DNA of 64,000 nucleotides from CAVVSD01 sp963750895 (GCA_963750895.1 CAVVSD010000008.1:1240001-1304000), one strand, 5' to 3'; shown: positions 53,224 through 62,818, numbered from the stretch's first letter. Numbers and translations: made by a program. Notes: generated by a model not told the origin, from the sequence alone.

Positions 53224-54832
53224 ATGTGGCGCCCCCGACCCCGCACGGCCGTCGGTCTCGCGATCCTCGCCGTGCTGGCGGGCGGTCGTCGCCGTGCTCG
53301 TCATCCGCGACCGCGAGCCCGAGGCACCGCCTCCTCCGCAGCCTCCGCCCGCCAACCGCATCGTCCCCGACGGGTTCATCGCCCGGCTCTCCACCGAGGC
53401 GCTCGGCCAGGCGCCCGACCAACGCGCGTGGCGGGCGGCCACGTCGTACTTCGACGAGCGCGGCTGCACGACCGCGTCGGTGCAGGACTTCGCGCGCCGG
53501 GTCTACACCGGCACGGCGTACCGCGACCTCGGGTACGGGGCTCCGGAGCGCGCGATCACGCTCTACGCCGGCCTGCTCGCACGCGAGCCCGACGCCACGG
53601 CCGTGACCGACATCGCCGCGGCGCTCCGCGGCGACGACGCCTGGGACGCCGTGGTCGACTCCGTCCTGGGCTCAGCGGAGTTCACGACGCGCATCGCGCC
53701 GGCGATCTGCGACGCGACGTCGCCCGCCTACGCAGCGGTCGCGCCGACGGCCCCCGTGGACGTGGGAGCGGGAGGGCAGGGCTTCACCGGGGACCAGGCG
53801 GCGCTGCAGGCCGCGCTCGACGCGACGCCGCCGGGCGGGACCGTCAGCCTCGCACCGCGCGCGGTCGTGCGGATCTCGTCGCCGCTGGTCGTCCCGCGCG
53901 GCGTCACGCTGACCACGGCGGGCGAGCCGGCCGTCACGCACTACGCGAGCATGGGGCGCCTCGTCCGCGGCGGCGCGCCTCCGAACGAGACCGAGTCCTC
54001 CGTCGTCGACCTGGGCCCGGACGCGAAGCTCAGCCACGTCTGGGTGTCGGGCGGCCGCACGTGGCTCGGGCAGCCGGTCCGCGCGGCGGTCACCGTCCGG
54101 CTCCGGGGGGACGGCGGCACGGTGGAGGCGTCGAAGATCGCGGACCCGCTCGGCGGCTCGGGGCTCTTCGTCTCGTCCGCGCGGTACGGCGGCGACTGCA
54201 CGAAGGCGACGGTGCGCGGCAACCTCATCACGGGCTACAGCAGCGACCATCGCGGGGGAGGCTGGGCCGACGGCATCAGCGTCGCGTGCGGGAGGACGTC
54301 GGTGACCGACAACGCGATCGTGGACGCCACGGACGTCGGGATCGTGCTCTACCGCGTCGACGGGGGCACGCAGGCGAGCGTCGTCGAGCACAACCGGATC
54401 GTCGCCGCGGGCCGCTCGGCGTTCGCCGCCCTCGCCGTCGATCCCCTCATGCACGGCAACGGCGCGACGTTCTCCTTCCGCGGCGCGACCGTCCGCGACA
54501 ACGAGCTGTGGACCGGGTCGAGGACGCACTTCGACATCGGCCTCGCGGTCGGCACGCACGCCTGGTTCGGCGACATCTCGGACAAGGGCACCGGCTCGTC
54601 GTTCACGGGCAACACCACCGGGTCGCTCGCGATCCGCACGACGAACGCGTTCGCCGTCGACGGGATGCTCGACACGACCGTCCGGGACAACACGCTGCGC
54701 GCGCTGCCGATGGAGAAGACCGCGTGCCCCGTGGGCCCGAGTGCCTCGCGCAGCGACGGCTGGGCGTCCGGGACGATCGAGGGCAGTCCGAAGGATCAGT
54801 CGTTGGCGGGCTGCATTCCGCAGGAGCAGTGA
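53224..54832 (+). CDS. Secreted right-handed beta-helix protein with a DUF4214-like N-terminal domain, frameshifted near 53283
   Basis: From the ATG at 53224 the N-terminus reads MWRPRPRTAVGLAILAVLAG, then needs one base removed (a G in GGCGGTCG) to continue VVAVLVIRDREP, giving a membrane anchor. A Pro-rich linker precedes a DUF4214-like helical domain (FIARLSTEALGQAPDQRAW, ALLAREPDATAVTDIAAAL). The last 330 residues form a parallel beta-helix of repeated units such as VEASKIADPLGGSGLFVSS, VRGNLITGYSSDH and VTDNAIVDATDVGIVLYR. The fold suits polysaccharide binding or cleavage. No catalytic motif of a known lyase is visible. The intact chain would be 535 residues. Confidence 0.78.
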
Positions 54833-54838
54833 TGCGGG

Positions 54839-56116
54839 TCACGGGTGACGGAGCCGCCTGGCGGCCGCCGTCACCGCCAACGCCGCGAGCAGGATCACGA
54901 ACGGGTCGATGGGACTTCGGTAGCGCGGGGTCTCGACCACGAGGAACACCACGCTCAGGTACATGAGCAGGGGGACCGCCCAGACGAACAGGGGCGTGCG
55001 CCGCGCGCGGACCGTGAACGCCCCCGCGACGGCGAGCAGCGCGATCACCCAGAAGCAGATGACGCCCGCGTTCGCCCAGCCGGGCCCGACGCTCACCGTC
55101 GAGTAGGTGTGCCGCGCCCAGTCCAGACCGCCGAGCTCGAGCATCCGCCGGGTCGTCCAGAACGCGACCGTCCCCACGTACCCGGGGTGGTCGCGGATGT
55201 ACTCGAAGGACTCGTGGCGCAGCTGCTTCTCGAGCTCAGCCTCGGGGATGGTCCCGACCTGCCCGTAGATGCTGCGGAGCTCGTCGATGCGCCGCAGCGA
55301 CCGCCACGAGGCGGGGTTCTCGCGGTCGAGCCGCGCGTCGTCGTTGTAGGTCCCCGCGAGCGCCGACCCGAGCTGCGTGCTCACGGGGACGAAGCTGTGC
55401 AGCTCCACGGTGTTGCGGATCGTCCACGGCGCCACGGTCGCGAGCGCGACGACGACGAGCAGCGCCGGCGGCGCCAGCGCGCGCCACGACCAGCGCGGCC
55501 GCAGGTCCCACGCGCCGATCGCGAGCGGCAGGAGCAGGACGAGCCCGTTGGCGCGCGTGAGGATCGCCAGGCCGGCCACGAAGCCCGCCAAGAGGGCCCA
55601 GCCGAGCTTGTGCCTCGATCGTCGCAGCTGGATCGCGGCCGCCAGCGAGCCGAGCATGAGCACCACGAACAGCGGCTCGGACATGAGCGCGCCGCCGATG
55701 AGGATGAGCGGCAGGTAGACCGCGCCGAGCGCGAGCGCCGCGAGCGCCTCCCGGCGCCCCCAGAGCTGCGCAGCGATCACCCCGATCAGCGCGACGGCGA
55801 GCGTCCCGACGAACGCCTGCACGATGCGCGCCGGCGGCACGCGCTCGTCGACCCCCTCGCGGGCGACGCCGGCGACGTCGTACACCCCCGCGAGCAGGAA
55901 CGAGTAGCCGGGCGGTCGGAACGCCGTAGGGAGCTCGAAGGACAGGCCGTAGCCCTCGCCGCGCGCTATGGAGCGCGCGTGGTAGTCGTAGTCGCGCGCG
56001 TCGTGCACGATCGCGTAGTCGGGGGTCGCCGCGACGTACCCGAGGCGCAGCACCAGCGCCACCGCCAGCAGCGCCCAGACGGCGAGGCCGAGGCGCGGCA
56101 GCCGGCGCCGGCTCAC
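54839..56116 (-). CDS. Polytopic dolichyl/polyprenyl-phosphate-sugar glycosyltransferase (GT39/GT83-like)
   Basis: This 425-residue membrane protein has about eleven helices and the GT-C acidic loop DARDYDYHARSIARGEGYG after helix 1. FRPPGYSFLLAGVY, LMSEPLFVVLMLG and AILTRANGLVLLLPLA follow, all typical of ArnT/PMT-like transferases that move a sugar from a polyprenyl carrier outside the membrane. A large extracytoplasmic loop (about 265-330) is present. The GTG at 56116 overlaps the stop of the upstream methyltransferase-GT2 fusion (GTGA), so the GT2 half may make the lipid-linked sugar used here. Confidence 0.82.
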   Translation of the reverse strand: MSRRRLPRLGLAVWALLAVALVLRLGYVAATPDYAIVHDARDYDYHARSIARGEGYGLSFELPTAFRPPGYSFLLAGVYDVAGVAREGVDERVPPARIVQAFVGTLAVALIGVIAAQLWGRREALAALALGAVYLPLILIGGALMSEPLFVVLMLGSLAAAIQLRRSRHKLGWALLAGFVAGLAILTRANGLVLLLPLAIGAWDLRPRWSWRALAPPALLVVVALATVAPWTIRNTVELHSFVPVSTQLGSALAGTYNDDARLDRENPASWRSLRRIDELRSIYGQVGTIPEAELEKQLRHESFEYIRDHPGYVGTVAFWTTRRMLELGGLDWARHTYSTVSVGPGWANAGVICFWVIALLAVAGAFTVRARRTPLFVWAVPLLMYLSVVFLVVETPRYRSPIDPFVILLAALAVTAAARRLRHP

Positions 56117-57819
56117 GCAGCCGGTCTCGCCGACCGGACCGGGGGCTCGGGCCAGTCGACTGCGGGGCGGCGCAGGAGCGTCCAGCTCCGGCCGTGCCGG
56201 TCCGCCGTGAAGCGGGCGAGGACGCCCAGCGTCTCGAGGCCGTAGCGCACGCTCGTCGTGAAGCTGACGCTCGACGCCTCGTGGAAGTACCGCGTCGGGA
56301 TCGGGATCTCCGCGACCCGCGCGCCGTGCGCGATGACCTGGGCGAACAGCTCCTGGTCGAAGACGAAGCGATCGGAGTTGCGCAGGAACGGGATCGACCG
56401 GAGCAGGTCGGCCGAGAACGCCCGGTAGCCGGTGTGGAACTCCGAGAACCGGACGCCGAAGGCCTTGTTCTCCGCCTCCGTGAGCAGCCGGTTGCCGACC
56501 CACTTCCAGCGCGGCATGCCGCCGGCGATCGCCTGGTCGTCGAGCAGGCGCGAGCCGATGACCATGTCGGCGTCGCCGTCGAGGATCGGCTGCGCCATGA
56601 CCGGCACGAGCCCTGGGTCGTACTGGTCGTCGGCGTGGACCATGACGATGACGTCCGCGCCGTCGAGGAGCGCGCGCAGGTAGCCGCTCTTCTGACTTGC
56701 GCCGTAGCCGAGGTTGACCGGGTGGCGCAGCACGTCCAGGCCGTGCGCGAGCGCGACGGAGCTCGTGTCGTCCGGGCTCGCGTCGTCGACGAGCAGGGCG
56801 CGGTCGGCGACGCCCGCTGGCATCTCGGCCGTGACCGCCGGGATCGTCGGGACGGCGCGGTACGCGGGCAGGACGACGTGGACCGACTTCTCGCCGCCGC
56901 GGTCGGACATCAGCGGGTCGGGGGCGTCGGTGACGGCGACCTGCTGCGCGAGGATGACCCGCTCGTCGCCGAGCGACAGGCTGAGCGACGCCTGCGCCGG
57001 GACGTGCCGCGCGACCGCGTCGACGGGGCCCTGGAGCCGACCGAGGCGCTCCGCGAGGCCGCCGACCCAGCGGCGGGCCGCGAACGTCCGCACGAGCGGC
57101 ACGTCCGCCGCCACGACGAGTCCCGCGCCGACCAGCAGCTCGCGCAGCGTCCGGCGTGGGAGCAGGCAGGTGTGCGCGGGCAGGTAGCCCCACCAGCGCC
57201 GCCCGGCGAGCCGCGCGGTGGCCGACGACGGGTCGGGCGTGACGACGCAGAGGACGCCGCCGGGACGCAGCAGGTCCGCGCAGCGCGCGATGGCGCCGAC
57301 CGGGTCGTCCACGTGTTCGATGACGTCCGCGAGGACGACGACGTCGAAGCCGGCGTCGTCGTCGAAGTCCTCGAGCGCGACCTCGTGCACGTCGAGGCCG
57401 AGCGCGTCGCGGGCGTGCAGCGCCGCCTCGCGCGAGAGCTCGACGCCCACGACGTCGTACCCGGCCGTCCGCGCCTCGTCGAGCAGCAGCCCGGGCCCGC
57501 AGCCGACGTCGAGGAGCCGTCCCGCGGGCACGTGCTCGGCGACGAGCTCGAGGAGGCGGCGCGCGGTCGCGCGACGGCCGGCCTCCTCGGTCAGGTAGGA
57601 GCCGTCGCGCGTCTCGCGGTACAGCGCGTGCAGCTCCTCGCCGGACGGCAGCGCCGGCTGCTCGACGGAGCCGCACTCGTGGCAGATGAGGAGATCCCCG
57701 TGCAGGCCCAGCTCGTGGCACGAGGGCGAGAACGCGTCCGCCCCGACGGGAGTGCCCGCACCCGACAGGAGGAGCCGCAGCTCACCGGAGCAGACGCGGC
57801 AGCTGAGCCCGGCAGCCAT
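56113..57819 (-). CDS. Fusion: zinc-ribbon + SAM methyltransferase + GT2 glycosyltransferase
   Basis: This 568-residue protein joins two enzymes. Residues 5-50 have paired cysteines (CRVCSGEL, ICHECGS); 80-200 form a methyltransferase of the SAM type (GRLLDVGCGPGLLLDEA, FDVVVLADVIEHVDDPVG, LLRPGGVLCVVTPDP). From about residue 315 a GT2 domain follows: VHVVLPAYRAVPTIPAV, LLVDDASPDDTSSVA, HPVNLGYGASQKSGY, VMVHADDQYDP, VIGSRLLDD, and EFHTGYRAFS. The GT2 half resembles dolichol-phosphate-type glucosyl/mannosyl transferases. The ATG at 57819 gives this start; an in-frame GTG at 57831 is possible. A -10-like TACCGT overlaps it. Confidence 0.83.
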   Translation of the reverse strand: MAAGLSCRVCSGELRLLLSGAGTPVGADAFSPSCHELGLHGDLLICHECGSVEQPALPSGEELHALYRETRDGSYLTEEAGRRATARRLLELVAEHVPAGRLLDVGCGPGLLLDEARTAGYDVVGVELSREAALHARDALGLDVHEVALEDFDDDAGFDVVVLADVIEHVDDPVGAIARCADLLRPGGVLCVVTPDPSSATARLAGRRWWGYLPAHTCLLPRRTLRELLVGAGLVVAADVPLVRTFAARRWVGGLAERLGRLQGPVDAVARHVPAQASLSLSLGDERVILAQQVAVTDAPDPLMSDRGGEKSVHVVLPAYRAVPTIPAVTAEMPAGVADRALLVDDASPDDTSSVALAHGLDVLRHPVNLGYGASQKSGYLRALLDGADVIVMVHADDQYDPGLVPVMAQPILDGDADMVIGSRLLDDQAIAGGMPRWKWVGNRLLTEAENKAFGVRFSEFHTGYRAFSADLLRSIPFLRNSDRFVFDQELFAQVIAHGARVAEIPIPTRYFHEASSVSFTTSVRYGLETLGVLARFTADRHGRSWTLLRRPAVDWPEPPVRSARPAA

Positions 57820-57835
57820 AAGGCGCGGCACGGTA

Positions 57836-58657
57836 TCAGTGGGCGGCGCGCGCAACGATCGCGTGGACCAGGTAGGTGGTGTCGTCGTTGAACGGCCAGG
57901 CCCACCAGCGCTGCGAGGCGACGACGTCCCCCGTCGCGCGCACGCTGCCGGGGACGTCGCACCCCGCGGGCCGCCCGAGGCGGTGCAGGAGCGCCGCCGG
58001 GCCGGGCTCGGGCGCCATCATCTGCGCCGGCGTGAGGGGCTGCGGGTGGCCGGGCCACCACCCCGCGACGTCGTTCACGTGCACCACGTGACCTCCGGTC
58101 GTGGACGCGTGCAGACGGGCGACCACGCCGTCGGTGAGCCGCTGGCCGTGCAGTCGCAGCGCGGGCGTGCGGCGCTCGGGGTCGACCTCGGCGTCGAGCA
58201 GCGCGGGGAACAGGAGCTGGGTGTAGAGCAGGTCACCGACGACGACGTCGTACCCGCCCGTGCCGATCGGCTCCCGCGGGACCATCGCATCGTGGACGCC
58301 GGCCCCTGCGATGACGGCGGAGGCGACGCGCTCCGCGGCGCCCGCGGTGACGTCCTCCTCGATGGCCGTGATCCGGCTGCGCAGGCCGCGGCGCTCCCGA
58401 GCGATCGCCCGGCGAGCCGCCATGACGTCGAGGTCGACGAGATGCACCTCCGACGCGCGGGACGCGAGCCGCGTCAGCGGCAGGTCGTCCCCGTTGCCCG
58501 CGCCGGCGATCGCGACCCGCGCGCCGGCGGGGACGATCGGGTCCAGGACCGCCCAGAGCTCGGCCCGCGCCCGTCGCCAGCGCGACGGGCGATCCGGCGC
58601 GGCGCGGCCGTTGCGGCGGGCGTTGGCGGCGAAGACCACAGGCGTCGAGGAGGGCAT
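57836..58657 (-). CDS. Class I SAM methyltransferase-like protein of unknown substrate
   Basis: This 273-residue protein has a Rossmann-type methyltransferase core: VAIAGAGNGDDLPLTRLA (motif I), VHLVDLDVMAARRAIARE, ITAIEEDVTAG, and YDVVVGDLLYTQLLFPALLD. The C-terminal third (GWWPGHPQPLTPAQMMAPEPG, then WAWPFNDDTTYLVHAIV) is distinctive. I do not recognise a named family. Start ATG 58657 overlaps the -10 element of the divergent BKACE gene. It precedes the methyltransferase-GT2 fusion by 16 bases in the same direction and may share its pathway. Confidence 0.72.
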   Translation of the reverse strand: MPSSTPVVFAANARRNGRAAPDRPSRWRRARAELWAVLDPIVPAGARVAIAGAGNGDDLPLTRLASRASEVHLVDLDVMAARRAIARERRGLRSRITAIEEDVTAGAAERVASAVIAGAGVHDAMVPREPIGTGGYDVVVGDLLYTQLLFPALLDAEVDPERRTPALRLHGQRLTDGVVARLHASTTGGHVVHVNDVAGWWPGHPQPLTPAQMMAPEPGPAALLHRLGRPAGCDVPGSVRATGDVVASQRWWAWPFNDDTTYLVHAIVARAAH

Positions 58658-58662
58658 AGGGT
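58657..58662 (+). promoter_or_regulatory. -10 element (TAGGGT) of the leaderless BKACE gene
   Basis: TAGGGT sits six bases before the ATG at 58669. The first base is also the A-T of the divergent methyltransferase start codon, so the two genes share promoter space of 11 bp. Confidence 0.55.
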
Positions 58663-58668
58663 CACCGG

Positions 58669-59487
58669 ATGATCGCCACCGGCCAGCCCGCCGTCATCAC
58701 CTGCCCGATCATCGGCGGGTTCGCGTCGAGCAACCCGAACCATCCGAGGACGCTCGGCGACATCGTCCGCCACGGGATCGACGCGGTCCACGCCGGCGCC
58801 GCGGCGCTGCACATCCACGCGCGCGACGCCGAGGGCGACGTCACGCAGGACGCCGCGGTGTACGAGGAGATCGGCGCGGCGATCCGCGCCGAGGTGCCCG
58901 ACGTGATCCTCAACTACACGACCGGTGGCAGCGTCGGCATGTCCGACGACGAGCGTCTCGGATCGGTGGCCGCCCGCCCGGAGCTCGCCTCGCTGGACTG
59001 CGGCTCGATGAACTTCGGCCCGGCCGTGTTCATCAACTCGCCCGCCTTCATCGACCGGTGCGCGACGGAGATGCGGGCGGCCGGCGTGAAGCCGGAGATC
59101 GAGTGCTTCGAGGCGGGCATGGTCGCGGCCGGCGCGCGCCTCGTCGCCGAGGACAAGGTCGACTCGCCCGCGCTGTTCCAGGTGGTCCTCGGCGTCCAGG
59201 GCGGCGCTCCGGCGCGCGTCGACACGCTCGTCAGCATGGTGTCGCTGCTGCCGCCGGGCGCGATCTGGGCGGCCGCGGCGATCGGCGCCTCGCACTTCCC
59301 GCTCATGGCGGCCGCGCTGGGCATGGGCGGTCACATCCGCTCGGGGATGGAGGACGTCGCCTACGTGGCGCGCGGCGAGTTCGCGACGGACAACGCCCAG
59401 CTCGTCACCCGCGCCGTCGAGCTGTGCAGGGCGGTCGGGCGGCCGGTGGCGACGCCCGCGCAGGCCCGGGAGATCTTCGCGTTGTGA
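58669..59487 (+). CDS. BKACE-family (DUF849) beta-keto acid cleavage enzyme
   Basis: This 272-residue TIM-barrel enzyme belongs to the 3-keto-5-aminohexanoate cleavage family, which splits beta-keto acids with acetyl-CoA using zinc. Family features are VITCPIIGGFASSNPNHP at the start, GAAALHIHARDAEG with the metal-binding His-x-His, ILNYTTGGSVGM, LDCGSMNFG, and the closing GGHIRSGMEDVAYVA with a conserved Glu-Asp. The exact keto acid is not predictable. It is coupled (GTGA) to an Asp/Glu racemase, which suggests amino-acid or carnitine-type catabolism. Confidence 0.87.
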   Translation: MIATGQPAVITCPIIGGFASSNPNHPRTLGDIVRHGIDAVHAGAAALHIHARDAEGDVTQDAAVYEEIGAAIRAEVPDVILNYTTGGSVGMSDDERLGSVAARPELASLDCGSMNFGPAVFINSPAFIDRCATEMRAAGVKPEIECFEAGMVAAGARLVAEDKVDSPALFQVVLGVQGGAPARVDTLVSMVSLLPPGAIWAAAAIGASHFPLMAAALGMGGHIRSGMEDVAYVARGEFATDNAQLVTRAVELCRAVGRPVATPAQAREIFAL

Positions 59488-60173
59488 AGCGCATCGGGCT
59501 CCTGGGCGGGATGAGCTGGGAGTCCTCGCTCGTCTACTACCGCCTCGTCAACGAGGCGGTCCGCGACCGCGTCGGCGGCCTGCACTCGGCGGACTGCGTG
59601 CTGCGGTCGGTCGACTTCGCCGAGATCGAGGCCCTGCAGCGGGCGGGCGACTGGGACGCGGCGGGCGCGCTGCTCGCCCGCGAGGCCGTGAGCCTGGAGG
59701 GCGCGGGCGCGGAGCTGCTCGTGCTCTGCACGAACACGATGCATCGCGTCGCGGATGCCATCACCGCGGCGGTCGGCGTGCCGCTCGTGCACATCGCCGA
59801 CGCGACGGCGGACGCCGTGCGCGCCCGTGGCCTGCGCGCGGTCGGGCTGCTCGGGACCGCGTACACGATGGAGGGCGAGTTCTACGTCGGGCGCCTGCGC
59901 GACGTGCACGGGCTCGACGTCCTCGTCCCGCCGCCCGACGACCGTCGCCGCGTGCACGAGGTCATCTACGAGGAGCTCTGCGTCGGCGTGGTCGACGACG
60001 GCTCGCGCGACGCGTACCGGCGCATCATGGGCGACCTCGCCGACCGCGGGGCGGAGGGCATCCTCCTCGGCTGCACCGAGATCGACCTCCTCGTGGGGCA
60101 GGAGGACGCGCCGGTGCCGGTCTTCGACACCACCCGCCTGCACGCCGAGCGCGCGGTCGAGCTCGCCCTCTAG
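59484..60173 (+). CDS. Aspartate/glutamate racemase family protein
   Basis: This PLP-independent racemase of 229 residues has the two catalytic cysteines in the usual places: LLVLCTNTMHRVADAI (about residue 77) and GILLGCTEIDLLVG (about residue 194). The start KRIGLLGGMSWESSLVYYR is characteristic of the YgeA/RacD group. Its stop shares the sequence CTAG with the convergent MFS gene, so the two genes end on the same four bases. Confidence 0.88.
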   Translation: MKRIGLLGGMSWESSLVYYRLVNEAVRDRVGGLHSADCVLRSVDFAEIEALQRAGDWDAAGALLAREAVSLEGAGAELLVLCTNTMHRVADAITAAVGVPLVHIADATADAVRARGLRAVGLLGTAYTMEGEFYVGRLRDVHGLDVLVPPPDDRRRVHEVIYEELCVGVVDDGSRDAYRRIMGDLADRGAEGILLGCTEIDLLVGQEDAPVPVFDTTRLHAERAVELAL

Positions 60174-61393
60174 GCGAACGCGGGCCTGCGTCGCGCCATC
60201 AGCCACAGCGCGGGCGCGACGACGAGGGCCGTCGCACCGAGCGACAGCGCGGCGACCCCGAACCCGGTGAGCGCCAGCCCGCCGAGCAGCGCGAGCGACG
60301 CCCCGGTGGCGGCGGACAGCAGGTCGTTGAAGCCCAGCAGCTTCCCGCGCTCCCACGGCTCGGAGCGGTCGGCGAGCTCCGCGGTCGCGGCGACGAACGA
60401 CAGGTTCCAGCCCACGCCGAGCACGAACAGCGCGATCGCGGTCACGAACACGCCCTCGACCCACAGCAGGCTGATCGCGGCGAGGGCCATGAGCAGCAGG
60501 CCCCCGGAGAGCGCCGGGCGGCGCCCGATGTGGTCGATGACGTCCCCGATCACGATCACGAGGGCGTACATCCCGATGACGTGCGCCCCGATGATCGGGA
60601 AGACCGACTCGGCGCTGTGGCCGTGGTGGTCGACGACGACGGCGCCGGTGAGCGTCATGAGGCCGACCATCACCCCGAAGCTCGCCTGTGCGCCCAGCAG
60701 GGCGGGGATGACGCCTGGGCGGCGCAAGAGCTCGCGCAGGGGCGCGGGCGGGCCCTCGACGACGTCCTCGCCGGCCCGGGAGGCGATGATCCGCGCGATC
60801 TCGCGCGGATCCGGGCGCACGCAGAGGACGATCGCGACGCCGACGAGCATGAACGCGCTCCCGGCCAGCCAGAGCTGCGCGAGGACGTCGCCGGACAGCT
60901 CGCGCCCGGACAGCAGCGGGCTGAACACGGCGGGGCCGAGGATCGCGCCGAAGACGGAGCCGAAGAGGATCGTGGCGATGCCGCGCGCGCGGTGCTCGGG
61001 CGGGTACATGTCCCCGGCCGCGGTGCGCGCCAGCAGGGCGACGGCGCTCGCGGCGCCGACGCACATGAGCCCGCCGAGGACCGCAGGGGCGAAGGCGGTG
61101 GCGCTACCCAGCGCCGCCAGCCCACAGCCCGCCGCGCCGGTCCCGAAGCCCAGGGCGAGCACCGGCACCCTGCCCACGCGATCCATCGCGCGCCCGGCCG
61201 GGAGCGCCGCCAGCGCCCCGGACGCCAGGACGATCGCGGGGCCCAGCCCGAGCAGCCCCTCGATGTCGAGCACGGTCACGAGCGTGAGCGAGGCCACGGC
61301 GGCCGAGAGCTGCAGCATCGCCGAGCTCATCGCCAGCGCTGCCGCGAGCAGGATGCTGTTGCGGCGGATCGGCAGGGAGGCGTGATCCGCCAC
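60170..61393 (-). CDS. MFS transporter
   Basis: This 407-residue membrane protein has about twelve helices. MFS motifs: PAGRAMDRVGRVPVLALG (motif A) after helix 2, ILGPAVFSPLLSG (helix 5 region), and in the second half VIGDVIDHIGRRPALSGG, which repeats motif A. The substrate is unknown. The start is a GTG at 61393, with TACGCT six bases upstream on the minus strand. Confidence 0.87.
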   Translation of the reverse strand: MADHASLPIRRNSILLAAALAMSSAMLQLSAAVASLTLVTVLDIEGLLGLGPAIVLASGALAALPAGRAMDRVGRVPVLALGFGTGAAGCGLAALGSATAFAPAVLGGLMCVGAASAVALLARTAAGDMYPPEHRARGIATILFGSVFGAILGPAVFSPLLSGRELSGDVLAQLWLAGSAFMLVGVAIVLCVRPDPREIARIIASRAGEDVVEGPPAPLRELLRRPGVIPALLGAQASFGVMVGLMTLTGAVVVDHHGHSAESVFPIIGAHVIGMYALVIVIGDVIDHIGRRPALSGGLLLMALAAISLLWVEGVFVTAIALFVLGVGWNLSFVAATAELADRSEPWERGKLLGFNDLLSAATGASLALLGGLALTGFGVAALSLGATALVVAPALWLMARRRPAFA

Positions 61394-61399
61394 GGCGCG

Positions 61400-61405
61400 A
61401 GCGTA
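61400..61405 (-). promoter_or_regulatory. -10 element (TACGCT) of the leaderless MFS gene
   Basis: On the minus strand TACGCT, then CGCGCC, then GTG reproduces the six-base spacing seen at hemB, BKACE and the class IV aminotransferase. Confidence 0.55.
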
Positions 61406-61482
61406 TCCGCTCGAGGACCGGCCGCTCGACGGGTCGCCACAGCCGACGCCGAGCCCGGGCTGACGGCTACGATCCGGATCGC

Positions 61483-62572
61483 ATGGCGGACGTCATCCGG
61501 GCCGAGGTCGTGGGGAGCATGCTGCGCCCGCAGCAGCTGCTCGACGCACGCGAGCAGGTCGCCGCGGGGGCGATCACGCGGACGGAGTTCAAGCGGATCG
61601 AGGACCGCGCGGTCGATGAGGCGATCGCGCTGCAGGAGCGCGCCGGGGTGGAGATCGTGACCGACGGCGAGCTGCGCCGCCTGTCGTTCGTGGGCCCGCT
61701 GACGGACACGGTCGACGGCGTCCGTCCCATCGAGGGGGCGAAGGTCGCCTGGCACGACGACGACGGCGAGAAGCCGCACATGCAGCCCGCGATCGTCGAG
61801 CGCCTCACGCCGCGCCGGTCGCTGGCGACCGAGGAGTACTCCTACGCCCGCGGCCGCACGAAGCTGCCGGTGAAGGTCACGCTGCCGAGCCCGCTCATGC
61901 TGGCGCTGCTCTGGAAGCCGGGCATCTCGACCGAGGTCTACGACGACCCGTTCGACGCCTTCCGGGACGCCGCGGCCATCGTGCGGTCCGAGGCGCTCGC
62001 ACTCGCCGAGATGGGCTGCCCGTACATCCAGATCGACGCGCCCGAGCTCGCGACCCTCGTCGACCCGGCCCAGCGCGACTTCTACGCGTCGATCGGCATC
62101 CCGCCGGAGCGGATGCTGGGCGAGGGCATCGAGCTGCTCGACGCGATGGTGCAGGGCGTCGACGCGCGCCTGGGTCTGCACCTGTGCCGCGGCAACAACG
62201 CGGGGCAGTGGATGAGCGAGGGCGGCTACGACGAGATCTCCGAGGCCGTCTTCAAGGGCGCCCACGCCTACGACGTCTTCCTCCTCGAGTACGACGACCA
62301 CCGCTCGGGCGACTTCGCCCCGCTGCGCGACGTCCCCGACGACAAGATCGTGTCCCTCGGCCTCGTGACGACGAAGCACGACGACCTCGAGACGGCCGAC
62401 ACGCTGCTGGCCCGCATCGACGAGGCCGCGCAGCACTTCCCCCGCGAGCAGCTGTCGCTGTGCACGCAGTGCGGGTTCGCGTCGGTCCTGGCGGGCAACC
62501 CGATCGCGTTCGAGACCCAGGAGCGCAAGCTGGCGCGGGTCGCCGAGGTGGCGGGGAGGGCCTGGGAGCTAG
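61483..62572 (+). CDS. Cobalamin-independent methionine synthase-like protein (MetE C-terminal domain), with a frame slip near its end
   Basis: This single-domain protein of about 363 residues resembles the catalytic half of MetE. It opens VIRAEVVGSMLRP, has GVEIVTDGELRRLSF, MGCPYIQIDAPELATLV, the zinc ligands His and Cys in LGLHLCRGNN, and the third in LSLCTQCGF. Stand-alone forms occur in many actinobacteria; their methyl donor is often unknown. The reading frame has no stop before the end of the window. A one-base deletion in the G-rich end (62550-62568) would bring it to the TAG at 62570, which forms CTAG with the convergent gene. TACGAT nine bases upstream of the ATG is a likely -10. Confidence 0.8.
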
Positions 62573-62808
62573 AGATCCGGCTCGTCGCGCAGCAGCCGCG
62601 ACATCCGCCGCTCGACCTCCCGCTGCACCTCCGCGACCGCGAGGTCGTAGTCCACGCCGCCACGGACGGCGGTGCGGACGACCTCCGCCTCCTCCGCGCC
62701 CCCGAGGCCCTCGAGCATCGCGAGCAGGGCGCCCAGGTCGCGTCGCGACGCGGCGCGGTAGACGGCGAGGAAGTCCGATCGGTCCGGCGGCGTGTGGGCG
62801 GCGCCCAT
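62569..62808 (-). CDS. Small hypothetical helical protein
   Basis: This protein of 79 residues is acidic and predicted helical (SDFLAVYRAASRRDLGALLAMLE, then VDYDLAVAEVQREVERRM). I do not recognise a family. Its stop TAG lies in a CTAG shared with the end of the MetE-like gene, and its ATG is 10 bases from the -10 element of the class IV aminotransferase, which diverges from it. The compact fit on both sides supports it as a real gene, but it could still be a chance frame. Confidence 0.5.
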   Translation of the reverse strand: MGAAHTPPDRSDFLAVYRAASRRDLGALLAMLEGLGGAEEAEVVRTAVRGGVDYDLAVAEVQREVERRMSRLLRDEPDL

Positions 62809-62818
62809 CGCCAGACAC

